Assembly: GCA_910588065.1 (NCBI GenBank)
Contig: CAJUPZ010000040.1
Span: 1-8,762, forward strand
Length of the DNA: 8,762 nt
Direction: 5' to 3'
Origin: an uncultured Muribaculaceae bacterium
GTDB taxonomy: Bacteria > Bacteroidota > Bacteroidia > Bacteroidales > Muribaculaceae
Under the pieces are notes generated by a model. The model searched no databases. It was not told the DNA's origin and saw nothing but the letters and a program-made list of their open reading frames with translations. Position numbers and translations under genes: made by a program. Positions within the stretch are counted from its first letter, which is position 1; each line of letters opens with the position of its first letter. Below are positions 1-6,726 of this stretch, one piece after another.

Positions 1-51
1 AGCGTCTGCCTTACAAGCAGAGGGTCGGGGGTTCGAATCCCTCAGCGCCCA
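1..51 (+). tRNA. tRNA-Val (UAC), 3' part only
   Basis: The window opens inside a tRNA, so the acceptor 5' strand and most of the D arm lie outside. The anticodon stem TCTGC/GCAGA encloses the 7-base loop CTTACAA, giving anticodon TAC, which reads the Val codon GTA. The T arm follows, with stem GGGGG/CCCTC around loop TTCGAAT, then acceptor strand AGCGCCC and discriminator A51. The next bases are CCC, so a complete CCA end is not encoded. A terminator lies 9 bases downstream, so this is the last gene of its transcript. The identity rests on the anticodon alone. Confidence 0.93.
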
Positions 52-60
52 CCCGTCAGA

Positions 61-92
61 AACACACCTTATATAATATAAGGTGTGTTTTT
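61..92 (+). terminator. Intrinsic terminator after tRNA-Val
   Basis: A 13-bp perfect stem (61-73 with 77-89, core CACACCTTATA/TATAAGGTGTG) has a TAA loop and runs into a T tract at 88-92. It closes the tRNA transcript and insulates the following membrane protein gene. Confidence 0.88.
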
Positions 93-166
93 CTTTTGCA
101 CCCCTTACACACAACCAAACCTCCCCGCCGCGCGTTGTAACAGAAAAGATAATTCATCCATCAGTT

Positions 167-895
167 ATGACAACTACCCCGACACCATCGGCCCAAATTC
201 CGCAAAAAGAACGCACCGGCAAACGGATACAGATGAGCATGAACCTTATTGTGCTCCTGCTATCGGTTATGCTCATTGTATGGATATCCATCGACACCTT
301 CACCGAGGTGCCTTTCATGCAAAACAGCTCCTATATGAATTTTCAGTTCTGGGTGTGCATATTCTTTATGCTCGACTTCTTCGTTGGACTGATATATTCC
401 AAAAACCGCAGCCGCTTTTTCTTTCACCGCATTGTGTTTCTGCTGCTATCAATCCCCTACCTTAATATAATAAACTACCTGCAGATACCCCTCAGCCACG
501 ATGCGCTCTACTTTGTGCGGTTCATTCCCCTTGCCCGCGGCGCACTCGCACTCGCCATCGTGATGGGCTACCTGTCGAGCAACGCCGTCACAAGCCTATT
601 CATGAGCTATCTCAGCATCATGATATTGCTCTGCTACTACTGCTCACTCATCTTTTATGCCCGCGAGCACGGCGTCAACCCGGAGGTCGACTCCTACTGG
701 ACAGCCCTGTGGTGGAGCGGCATGAACCTCTCCACCGTTGGCTGCAATATCTCGCCGATGACAGTCGCCGGCAAAATCGTTGCCGTTGTGCTGCCTATGA
801 GCGGCATGATAATCTTTCCGCTGTTCACCGTGTACCTGACCAACTATGTGACAAACGCCATGAAGAAAAGTCACTCCAGAGACCCGGAGATATAA
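167..895 (+). CDS. Potassium-channel-like membrane protein with non-canonical selectivity filter
   Basis: This is a 242-residue inner-membrane protein with the outline of a six-helix voltage-gated-type cation channel subunit. Hydrophobic segments lie near residues 26-42, 59-77, 88-107, 115-136, 140-165 and 199-228. A re-entrant pore-like stretch with two adjacent Trp (182-183) precedes TVGCNI (190-195). This matches the place of the K+ filter TVGYGD, but the Tyr, second Gly and Asp are missing. The fourth helix has only two Arg (118, 124), so voltage sensing is doubtful. The reading frame is open further upstream, to a GTG at 83, but that codon lies in the tRNA terminator hairpin, so ATG 167 is chosen. 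A terminator follows at 934. The channel fold is an inference from topology; ion and gating are unknown, and it could be a degenerate or non-selective channel. Confidence 0.7.
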   Translation: MTTTPTPSAQIPQKERTGKRIQMSMNLIVLLLSVMLIVWISIDTFTEVPFMQNSSYMNFQFWVCIFFMLDFFVGLIYSKNRSRFFFHRIVFLLLSIPYLNIINYLQIPLSHDALYFVRFIPLARGALALAIVMGYLSSNAVTSLFMSYLSIMILLCYYCSLIFYAREHGVNPEVDSYWTALWWSGMNLSTVGCNISPMTVAGKIVAVVLPMSGMIIFPLFTVYLTNYVTNAMKKSHSRDPEI

Positions 896-933
896 CCGTC
901 ATCCACAATTACAAGAAACTGATTACATTTTTT

Positions 934-966
934 AATGGCCGGGATTCCGGCCATTTCTGTTTTTTT
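934..966 (+). terminator. Intrinsic terminator after the channel gene
   Basis: A 9-bp stem, AATGGCCGG (934-942) with CCGGCCATT (947-955), has loop GATT. A T-rich tail (TCTGTTTTTTT) follows. The other strand also has a T run, so it may work in both directions. The tail leads straight into the promoter of the next gene. Confidence 0.8.
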
Positions 967-969
967 CGT

Positions 970-977
970 TAATTTTG
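970..977 (+). promoter_or_regulatory. Bacteroidetes-type -7 element for the beta-galactosidase gene
   Basis: TAATTTTG matches the Bacteroidetes primary sigma -7 consensus TAnnTTTG exactly and lies 51 bases before the chosen ATG. No good TTTG -33 box is seen at the usual 19-21 base spacing, so the upstream half is weak or replaced by an activator. The element contains a TTG (975) in frame with the gene, which should not be taken as the start. Confidence 0.6.
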
Positions 978-1028
978 TACACCACTTGCAGTGCAATTAC
1001 TTTTTTAAATTTCAATACCATACAGCTA

Positions 1029-4000
1029 ATGAATAGATTTTTTGTCGGACTGGCCGCCTGCGCCTGCTGCGCGAGCGTCTATGCCCAGACCTTCAAGGAG
1101 TGGCAGGATCCAAACGTGAATTCTGTCAACCGACTGCCCATGCACTCGGCATATTTCGCATACGAAAATGCCGATGCCGCAGCGAAAGGGCTCAAAGAAA
1201 ACAGCGCTAACTTCATGAGCCTCAATGGCCCGTGGAAATTCAACTGGGTGAAGGACATCGCAAGCCGCCCCACCGATTTCTTCAAACCGGCATTCAACGA
1301 CAAAGGTTGGGACGAGCTCAATGTACCCGCCGTGTGGGAGCTCAACGGCTACGGCGACCCCATTTATGTCAACATCGGCTACGCATGGCGCAATGACTTC
1401 AAAAACAATCCGCCATACGTGCCTACCGAGGACAACCATGTAGGTTCATACCGCCGCTCATTCACCATTCCCGCCGACTGGAAAGGAAAAGACATCATTG
1501 CCCACTTCGGCTCCGTGACCTCAAACATGTATCTGTGGGTAAACGGCAAATTTGTGGGCTACGGCGAGGACAGCAAACTCGAACAGGAATTTGACCTCAC
1601 CCCATACCTTGTGCCCGGCAAGGAAAACCTGATTGCATTCCAGGTATTCCGCTGGAACGACGGCACATACTTCGAGGACCAGGACTTTTTCCGCTACAGC
1701 GGTGTGGGTCGCGACTGCTACCTCTACGCACGCGATAAAAAACGCATCGAGGATATCCGTGTAACCCCGGACCTTGACGCCGACTACAAAGACGCCACCC
1801 TTGCGGTGAGCGTAAAGCTCAAAGGCTCCGGCACAACTGAGCTGAAACTCGTTGACCCGCAGGGCAAGCAGGTGGCATCAGGCTCCATCAACGGCTCCGG
1901 CACAACAACCCTCACGGTAGCCGACCCCGAAAAATGGACTGCCGAAACCCCTGCCCTCTACACACTCTACGCATCGCTCAAAGGCAGCGACGAAACCATT
2001 CCCGTAAATGTCGGATTCCGCAAGATTGAACTCAAAGGCGCGCAGATTCTTGTCAACGGCCAGCCTGTGCTCTTCAAAGGCGCCGACCGCCACGAGCTCG
2101 ACCCCGATGGCGGCTATGTTGTGTCGCCCGAAAGAATGATGCAGGATATCGAGCTGATGAAAAAATTCAACATCAACGCCGTGCGCACCTGCCACTACCC
2201 GGACGACAACCTGTGGTATGACCTCTGCGACAAATACGGCATATACGTTGTTGCCGAAGCAAACCTCGAGAGCCACGGCATGGGCTACGGCGAAGGCACC
2301 CTCGCTAAAGTGCCCCTGTACAAAAAGACCCACATGGAGCGCAACCAGCGCAATGTTCAGCGCAACTTCAACCACCCCAGCATCATATTCTGGTCGCTCG
2401 GCAACGAGGCCGGCGACGGACCCAACTTTGTTGACGCATACAACTGGGTGAAAGCCGAAGATCCCAGCCGCGCCGTGCAGTACGAGCGCTGCAGCTATGC
2501 GCCCCACACCGACATCTACTGCCCCATGTACAGCGGCTATGACGAAGTGGAGAATTACGGCAAACGCACCGATGTGACCAAACCCATGATTCAGTGCGAA
2601 TACGGCCATGCGATGGGCAACTCCGAAGGCGGATTCAAAGAATACTGGGACCTTTTCCGCAAATATCCCAACCTGCAGGGCGGATTCATCTGGGACTTTG
2701 TTGACCAGTCGCCCCGCTGGAAAGGCAAGGATGGTGTTGAGATCTACGGCTACGGCGGTGACTTCAACCGCTTCGATGCCTCAGACATCAACTTCTGCAA
2801 CAACGGCCTTGTGTCGCCCGACCGCGTGCCCAATCCACACATGTATGAGGTTGGACGTGTGTACCAAAACATCCACACCACGGCCGCCGATGCCGCGAAG
2901 GGAAAATTCAATGTGTACAACGAAAACTTCTTCACCGGCCTCAGCAACTACACCCTCGGCTGGCAGCTGCTGCGCGACGGCAAAGTGGTGCGTACCGGCT
3001 CCGTTGACAAACTCGATGTGGCTCCCCAGTCAACCGCTACTATAACAGTGGACTACGGCACCCTTGAGCCCACCGGCGAATACCTGCTCAACTTCGCCTA
3101 CACAACAAAGAACACAAACGGCGCAATACCCGCCGGCACAACAGTAGCCCGACAGCAGATAGCGCTCACCAAGGCTTCCACCCCCTCGATGGATATAGCC
3201 AATGTGGCCGAGACAAACCGCCCCGTTGCAAAACCGCAGATTATCGACAATCAGGCAAACTACCTCATTGTCAGCGCCCCCGGTGTTGACATCGAGTTCA
3301 GCCGCGCGAACGGATTCATGAGCAAATATGAGGTTAACGGTGTTGATATGCTGGCCGACGGCGCTCAACTCACCCCCAACTTCTGGCGCGCACCCACCGA
3401 CAACGACTTCGGCGCCAACCTCCAGCTCAAATTCGCCGCCTGGCGCTCACCCGAATTCAAGCTCAAATCGCTCGATGCCAAAACAGATGCCGACGGGCTT
3501 GTGACTGTTGCAGCCACCTACGATGTGCCCGCCGTCAGCGCCGTGCTCAGCATGACCTATACCATCAACAATATCGGCGCGGTGAAAGTGAGCGAGCAGC
3601 TCACCGCAAGCAAGGATGCCAAAGTGTCGCCGATGTTCCGCTTCGGAGTGCAGATGCCCATGCCTGAGTCATTTGACCGTATCGAGTACTACGGCCGCGG
3701 CCCGGTGGAGAACTATGTGGACCGCATCCAGGCAGCCGACCTCGGCGTGTATGCCCAGAGCGTTGCCGAGCAGTTCTACCCCTACATACGCCCGCAGGAA
3801 AACGGCAACAAGACCGACATCCGCTACTGGCGTCAGATAAACCACGCAGGCAAAGGCCTTGAGATAATTGCCGAAGCACCCTTCTCCGCCTCCGCACTCA
3901 ACTACACCATCGAGAGCCTTGACGAAGGTCCCGCCAAAGCCCAGGGCCACTCCCAGGAAGTGAAGAAAGCCCCGCTCACAAACCTGCTCATCGACAAGCA

Positions 4001-4121
4001 GCAGATGGGACTCGGCTGTGTTGACAGCTGGGGCTCGATACCGATGCAGAAATACATGATGCCCTACGGCGACTACTCATTCACATTTGTGATGAAGCCC
4101 GTGAGCAACATCATACCCTGA
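1029..4121 (+). CDS. lacZ: Secreted beta-galactosidase, GH2 family, LacZ type
   Basis: This 1030-residue enzyme hydrolyses terminal beta-galactosides by a retaining mechanism. Residues 1-19 look like a signal peptide (MNRFFVG, then a small hydrophobic core, then SVYA before Q20), so it probably acts in the periplasm. The N-terminal sugar-binding domain begins near NRLPMHSAYF. The catalytic barrel carries acid/base Glu460 in WSLGNEAG and nucleophile Glu524 in IQCEYGHAMGNS; RTCHYPDD (His389) is also LacZ-like. The C-terminal small-chain domain follows, with NFWRAPTDND near residue 783 and YYGRGPVENY further on. Length and domain order match E. coli LacZ. ATG 1029 is used because upstream codons lie in the promoter. 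It stands alone between two terminators, with no SusC/SusD or regulator gene here. Specificity among beta-galactosides (lactose, glycan-derived or plant) cannot be read from the sequence, and other GH2 activities are less likely. Confidence 0.93.
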   Translation: MNRFFVGLAACACCASVYAQTFKEWQDPNVNSVNRLPMHSAYFAYENADAAAKGLKENSANFMSLNGPWKFNWVKDIASRPTDFFKPAFNDKGWDELNVPAVWELNGYGDPIYVNIGYAWRNDFKNNPPYVPTEDNHVGSYRRSFTIPADWKGKDIIAHFGSVTSNMYLWVNGKFVGYGEDSKLEQEFDLTPYLVPGKENLIAFQVFRWNDGTYFEDQDFFRYSGVGRDCYLYARDKKRIEDIRVTPDLDADYKDATLAVSVKLKGSGTTELKLVDPQGKQVASGSINGSGTTTLTVADPEKWTAETPALYTLYASLKGSDETIPVNVGFRKIELKGAQILVNGQPVLFKGADRHELDPDGGYVVSPERMMQDIELMKKFNINAVRTCHYPDDNLWYDLCDKYGIYVVAEANLESHGMGYGEGTLAKVPLYKKTHMERNQRNVQRNFNHPSIIFWSLGNEAGDGPNFVDAYNWVKAEDPSRAVQYERCSYAPHTDIYCPMYSGYDEVENYGKRTDVTKPMIQCEYGHAMGNSEGGFKEYWDLFRKYPNLQGGFIWDFVDQSPRWKGKDGVEIYGYGGDFNRFDASDINFCNNGLVSPDRVPNPHMYEVGRVYQNIHTTAADAAKGKFNVYNENFFTGLSNYTLGWQLLRDGKVVRTGSVDKLDVAPQSTATITVDYGTLEPTGEYLLNFAYTTKNTNGAIPAGTTVARQQIALTKASTPSMDIANVAETNRPVAKPQIIDNQANYLIVSAPGVDIEFSRANGFMSKYEVNGVDMLADGAQLTPNFWRAPTDNDFGANLQLKFAAWRSPEFKLKSLDAKTDADGLVTVAATYDVPAVSAVLSMTYTINNIGAVKVSEQLTASKDAKVSPMFRFGVQMPMPESFDRIEYYGRGPVENYVDRIQAADLGVYAQSVAEQFYPYIRPQENGNKTDIRYWRQINHAGKGLEIIAEAPFSASALNYTIESLDEGPAKAQGHSQEVKKAPLTNLLIDKQQMGLGCVDSWGSIPMQKYMMPYGDYSFTFVMKPVSNIIP

Positions 4122-4146
4122 ACGGCGGACCGCAATCCCGCCTGAC

Positions 4147-4179
4147 AAGGAGCCTCCGAAACCCCGGAGGCTCCTTTTT
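4147..4179 (+). terminator. Intrinsic terminator after the beta-galactosidase gene
   Basis: A 12-bp perfect stem, AAGGAGCCTCCG (4147-4158) with CGGAGGCTCCTT (4165-4176), has a 6-base loop and is followed by T's to 4179. It lies 25 bases after the stop codon. Confidence 0.93.
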
Positions 4180-4230
4180 ATATGCGCCGTTAACACCGCT
4201 TTTAAAACTTTAGCACATACTTTTCACATC

Positions 4231-4265
4231 TTTGGCTCGTCGGATTGTTTTTTTATTTATCTTTG
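4231..4265 (+). promoter_or_regulatory. Promoter of the mdh-thioredoxin unit
   Basis: TATCTTTG at 4258-4265 is an exact TAnnTTTG -7 element. A TTTG at 4231-4234 could be the -33 box, but its 23-base spacing is longer than the usual 19-21. The ATG follows 45 bases after the element, behind an A/T-rich leader with no clear Shine-Dalgarno, as is common in this phylum. Confidence 0.6.
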
Positions 4266-4310
4266 CATCTGAAACATTAAATATCTACTTATAACCTAAA
4301 ATATAAAGTT

Positions 4311-5240
4311 ATGTCAAAAGTTACCGTTGTAGGTGCAGGAAATGTAGGCGCAACATGCGCTAACGTCCTTGTTACCCAGAGCATTGCCGACGAGGTTGTA
4401 CTCATCGACATCAAGGAAGGCCTCTCAGAAGGCAAAGCCATGGACATCATGCAGACAGCAAACATCCTCAATCTCGACACCCGTCTCACCGGTGTTACCA
4501 ACGACTATGAGAAGACTGCCGGCAGCGATGTTGTTGTGATCACATCAGGTATTCCCCGCAAGCCCGGTATGACCCGTGAGGAGCTCATCGGTGTGAACGC
4601 AGGCATTGTGAAATCTGTTACCGACAACGTGCTCAAACACTCCCCCAACGCTATCATCGTGTGCGTGTCAAACCCTATGGACACCATGACCTACCTCATC
4701 CACAAAACATCAGGTCTGCCCAAAAACCGCATCATCGGCATGGGCGGTGCTCTCGACAGCGCCCGCTTCAAATATTTCCTGAGCATTGCCCTCGGTGCCA
4801 ACCCCAATGAAATCGAAGGCATTGTTATCGGCGGCCACGGCGACACCACCATGATACCCCTTGTGCGCTATGCTGCATACCGCGGCATCCCCGCATCAAC
4901 CCTCATCCCCGCAGAGCAGCTCGAAAAGGTTGCTGCCGACACAATGGTTGGCGGTGCTACCCTCACCAAGCTCCTCGGCACTTCCGCATGGTATGCTCCC
5001 GGCGCAGCAGCAGCCCAGGTTGTTGCCGCTGTTATCGGCGACCAGAAAAAGCTCATCAGCTGCTCAGCCCTCCTCGACGGCGAATACGGCGAGAAAGACC
5101 TCTGCATCGGCGTGCCCTGTATCCTCGGCAAGAACGGTATCGAGAAAATTGTTGAATTCGACCTCAACGACCAGGAGAAAGAGCTTTTCCACAAGAGCGC
5201 CGAAGCTGTTCACAAAACAAACTCAGCACTCAGCTGCTAA
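4311..5240 (+). CDS. mdh: Malate dehydrogenase, NAD-dependent, LDH-like type
   Basis: This 309-residue cytoplasmic enzyme interconverts malate and oxaloacetate with NAD(H). In Bacteroidales the reductive direction feeds fumarate and succinate formation. The Rossmann motif VGAGNVG is at residues 7-13, and Asp33 in LIDI suits NAD ribose binding. Substrate-binding arginines sit in IPRKPGMTR (Arg83, Arg89). VSNPMD supplies Asn121; LDSARF supplies Asp149 and Arg152; catalytic His176 lies in GGHGDT. The Arg at 83 (lactate dehydrogenases usually have Gln there) points to malate rather than lactate. The length is normal for the LDH-like bacterial malate dehydrogenases. The start has its own promoter upstream, and only 9 bases separate the stop from the next gene, so the two are very probably co-transcribed. 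Confidence 0.95.
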   Translation: MSKVTVVGAGNVGATCANVLVTQSIADEVVLIDIKEGLSEGKAMDIMQTANILNLDTRLTGVTNDYEKTAGSDVVVITSGIPRKPGMTREELIGVNAGIVKSVTDNVLKHSPNAIIVCVSNPMDTMTYLIHKTSGLPKNRIIGMGGALDSARFKYFLSIALGANPNEIEGIVIGGHGDTTMIPLVRYAAYRGIPASTLIPAEQLEKVAADTMVGGATLTKLLGTSAWYAPGAAAAQVVAAVIGDQKKLISCSALLDGEYGEKDLCIGVPCILGKNGIEKIVEFDLNDQEKELFHKSAEAVHKTNSALSC

Positions 5241-5249
5241 TCCACTTAT

Positions 5250-5714
5250 ATGAAAATAGCAAAATATCTTTTCGCCTCTGCCGTAATAGCCCTCGCATCT
5301 TGCGCAGGCAATACCGCCAAGACCGCCGAGGAGGCTGAAACCGCAGAACCCGCCCAGGAAGTGGCTGCGGAAGAGGTGGTTGCCACCGACGAGTCAGTTG
5401 TTGAACTCCCCGCCGGCTCCACCGAAATCGCTGCCGCCGACAAACCCACCATCATCGACTTCAACGCCGAATGGTGCGGCCCCTGCCAGCGCTTCAAACC
5501 CACATTCCACAAAGTGGCCGAGAAATTCAAAGGCCAGGCTATCTTTATGTCGGTCAACACCGACTCCTGCCCTGAGGTCGCTGCCAAATATCAGATCCAG
5601 TCAATCCCCCAGATTGTAACTGTAATGCCTGACGGCACAGCGACAGCCGGCCCCACCGGATACCAGGAAGAGAGTGATTTCATAACATACGTTGAGAGCG
5701 TTGTAAAGAAATAA
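5250..5714 (+). CDS. Thioredoxin-fold lipoprotein
   Basis: This 154-residue protein has a lipoprotein signal, MKIAKYLF then LASC with the lipidated Cys at 18. A low-complexity Ala/Glu-rich spacer covers about residues 20-65. The thioredoxin domain follows, with active site WCGPC (75-79) and cis-Pro120 in QSIPQ. One extra cysteine (Cys107, in DSCPE) sits inside the domain. It is likely anchored to the inner or outer membrane and handles thiol-disulfide exchange in the envelope. Whether it reduces or oxidises, and its partner, cannot be read. The negatively charged spacer is suggestive of surface export in Bacteroidetes but does not closely match the usual +2 to +5 signal. It lies 9 bases after mdh and before a strong terminator, so it is the second gene of that unit. 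Confidence 0.88.
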   Translation: MKIAKYLFASAVIALASCAGNTAKTAEEAETAEPAQEVAAEEVVATDESVVELPAGSTEIAAADKPTIIDFNAEWCGPCQRFKPTFHKVAEKFKGQAIFMSVNTDSCPEVAAKYQIQSIPQIVTVMPDGTATAGPTGYQEESDFITYVESVVKK

Positions 5715-5738
5715 CCCACTCAACTTCAGCCTTATATG

Positions 5739-5776
5739 CAGGGCGGTGAGCGTGATGCTCACCGCCCTGATTTTTT
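5739..5776 (+). terminator. Intrinsic terminator of the mdh unit
   Basis: A 13-bp perfect GC-rich stem, CAGGGCGGTGAGC (5739-5751) with GCTCACCGCCCTG (5757-5769), has loop GTGAT. T's follow at 5771-5776. This is the strongest hairpin in the window, 25 bases after the lipoprotein stop. Confidence 0.95.
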
Positions 5777-5810
5777 CGACAAGAGACGGCGGCTTATGAT
5801 AAAACACAGA

Positions 5811-5835
5811 AAAATATGTTTTACAACATAATTTT
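5811..5835. repeat. AT-rich imperfect inverted repeat
   Basis: AAAATATGTT (5811-5820) and AACATAATTTT (5825-5835) pair over ten bases around TTAC, with one bulged A. It lies about 20 bases upstream of the possible promoter of the 5887-6115 transcript. It could be a regulator-binding site; it has no T tract on the plus strand, so it is not an obvious terminator. Confidence 0.4.
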
Positions 5836-5856
5836 ACAGCAATGTTTCAGAACAAT

Positions 5857-5886
5857 TTTGTGTCCGCGGTTGTCTATATAGTATCC
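5857..5886 (+). promoter_or_regulatory. Weak candidate promoter of the 5887-6115 RNA
   Basis: TTTG at 5857-5860 is followed after 18 bases by TAGTATCC, a poor match to TAnnTTTG; TATATAGT a few bases earlier is an alternative. Either would start transcription at about 5887-5892, which is where the end-pairing helix begins. The agreement in position is the main support. Confidence 0.35.
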
Positions 5887-5945
5887 GGCGGACATACGTT
5901 GGCCGGGTAAACAAGGTTTTTTTGTATAACTAACACTTATCTATT

Positions 5946-6029
5946 ATGAAACACGTTATGAGCTTTTTGAAAGGGCTACACTACGGAACCTTTTTCCGCA
6001 TCACCGGAGACTGCACTCCCGAGGAGTGA
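5946..6029 (+). CDS. Possible 27-residue small protein
   Basis: An ATG-initiated ORF of 27 codons begins MKHVMSFLKGL, contains GTFFRITGD and ends CTPEE. It is preceded by an A/T-rich leader of the kind seen before Bacteroidetes genes, and by no Shine-Dalgarno. The product would have a basic, hydrophobic N-terminal half with one Cys and an acidic tail. The stop codon overlaps the 3' arm of the 6014-6028 hairpin. It is not recognised. Since it lies wholly inside the end-paired RNA, it may be chance; protein-like composition is the only positive evidence. Confidence 0.33.
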   Translation: MKHVMSFLKGLHYGTFFRITGDCTPEE

Positions 6030-6092
6030 CACCAACAGTAAAGGACTATGGCACAGCCATCCGGCTGATTCGTATGTCCGCCAAACCCAATC

Positions 6093-6115
6093 AAAAGCCC
6101 GAGAGGGCTTTTTTT
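6093..6115 (+). terminator. Intrinsic terminator of the small RNA locus
   Basis: The stem AAAAGCCC/GGGCTTTT (6093-6100 with 6105-6112) carries a GAGA tetraloop, and T's run on to 6115. It ends the 5887 transcript and faces the convergent GNAT gene. Confidence 0.88.
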
Positions 6116-6142
6116 GTGCCCCATTGTGGATAATCCATAAAT

Positions 6143-6160
6143 GCGCAAATAGATCTGCGC
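6143..6160 (-). terminator. Weak hairpin after the GNAT gene
   Basis: GCGCA (6143-6147) pairs with TGCGC (6156-6160) around an 8-base loop, 18 bases past the GNAT stop on the minus strand. The following minus-strand bases, ATTTATGG, are only a poor T tract. The stem is short, so termination here is uncertain. An 11-base palindrome, TGGATAATCCA, lies next to it at 6127-6137. Confidence 0.3.
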
Positions 6161-6177
6161 TTTTAACTGCGAATCAA

Positions 6178-6726
6178 TTAAAGAAGCGATGCAAGATCAA
6201 AATACATAACTCTTGTGTGTTTGTCCTCATCATCATTATTAAGGAACTGATAATTATTCTTGATGTAAAACGGAATTGCATTTACATAGGCATCAACCGT
6301 AACGAAGCGGCATCCAGACTTATTGTCTACAATAAAGTAATCTTCAATAAACTCCAAGAGGTACGTGCCGATAGATTGGTTCTGGGCTGACTGCGCAATT
6401 GCTAACCTGCATATTTTTATTGCGGGGTAACTTCTAAGTCTCTTATCATTTACAAATTTGTGCTTTCTAAATCGGTTGAACTCAGTCTTGCTGTCAAAAT
6501 CAGACAGGGAAATTTTATCATTAGCCAGACTGAAGTATGCCAAAACCTCCCCCGAATATTTATCTTCCACAATGTATGTCACAGACAATAATGCATTGCG
6601 ATAAAGACTCGCTTCATTAAGAATGAAATCATTCAAGTCCTCATCGTGACAATCGAAAGCGCTAACCGTATCGCCCATATTGAGGCGGCGCACTCTGCAT
6701 TTAGTCTGAAATTCTTCTCTGGTCAT
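6178..6726 (-). CDS. GNAT acetyltransferase, probable toxin of a toxin-antitoxin pair
   Basis: This 182-residue protein has the layout of TacT/AtaT-type acetyltransferase toxins, which acetylate aminoacyl-tRNA. FDCHDEDLNDFI (24-35) matches their conserved F-x-C-x-x-x-x-L-x-x-F start. VTYIVED and VLAYFSLAND form the central strands. RLAI (107-110) followed by QNQSIG (115-120) is the acetyl-CoA loop, with Ser118 where the usual first Gly stands. VDAYVNAIPFY (144-154) holds the C-terminal motif, with Tyr154 as likely catalytic residue. Residues about 72-103 form a basic stretch longer than in the typical toxin. The start ATG overlaps the stop of the small upstream gene as ATGA, implying translational coupling. 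The gene is AT-rich compared with its neighbours, suggesting transfer. A GNAT enzyme with another substrate is possible. Confidence 0.75.
   Translation of the reverse strand: MTREEFQTKCRVRRLNMGDTVSAFDCHDEDLNDFILNEASLYRNALLSVTYIVEDKYSGEVLAYFSLANDKISLSDFDSKTEFNRFRKHKFVNDKRLRSYPAIKICRLAIAQSAQNQSIGTYLLEFIEDYFIVDNKSGCRFVTVDAYVNAIPFYIKNNYQFLNNDDEDKHTRVMYFDLASLL

Larger units (their letters stand above)
5887..6115 (+). ncRNA. Candidate structured RNA with paired ends (6S-like outline)
   Basis: GGCGGACATACG (5887-5898) is exactly complementary to CGTATGTCCGCC (6071-6082). After a small internal loop, the helix can continue with seven pairs (5902-5908 with 6059-6065, including one G-U). The two ends of a roughly 196-base region can thus close into a long helix. 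Inside are smaller perfect hairpins, CACTCC-CGA-GGAGTG (6014-6028) and ATGGC-ACA-GCCAT (6048-6060), and an A/T-rich, poorly paired 5' stretch. A terminator follows 10 bases after the helix. Length, paired ends, an open interior and a small 3'-side hairpin fit the general outline of 6S RNA, the RNA polymerase-binding regulator, but no 6S-specific sequence is recognised. The 27-codon ORF inside is a competing explanation; the RNA could also do both jobs. Confidence 0.5.

Noticed and set aside
83..166. Upstream in-frame extension of the channel protein from a GTG
   Set aside because: The GTG lies in the 3' arm of the tRNA terminator; the extra residues look like untranslated leader.
975..1028. 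Upstream in-frame extension of the beta-galactosidase from a TTG
   Set aside because: The TTG is part of the TAATTTTG promoter element, and the extension would bury the signal peptide.
1050..1061. Lipobox-like LAAC at residues 8-11 of the beta-galactosidase
   Set aside because: The cysteine would be at position 11, too close to the start for a normal lipoprotein signal; cleavage after SVYA fits better.
1878..2609. Long open frame of 243 codons on the minus strand inside lacZ
   Set aside because: It is antisense to the catalytic core of the enzyme, has no promoter or leader, and its composition is explained by the codon bias of the plus-strand gene. Other antisense frames within lacZ, mdh and trpS are rejected for the same reason.
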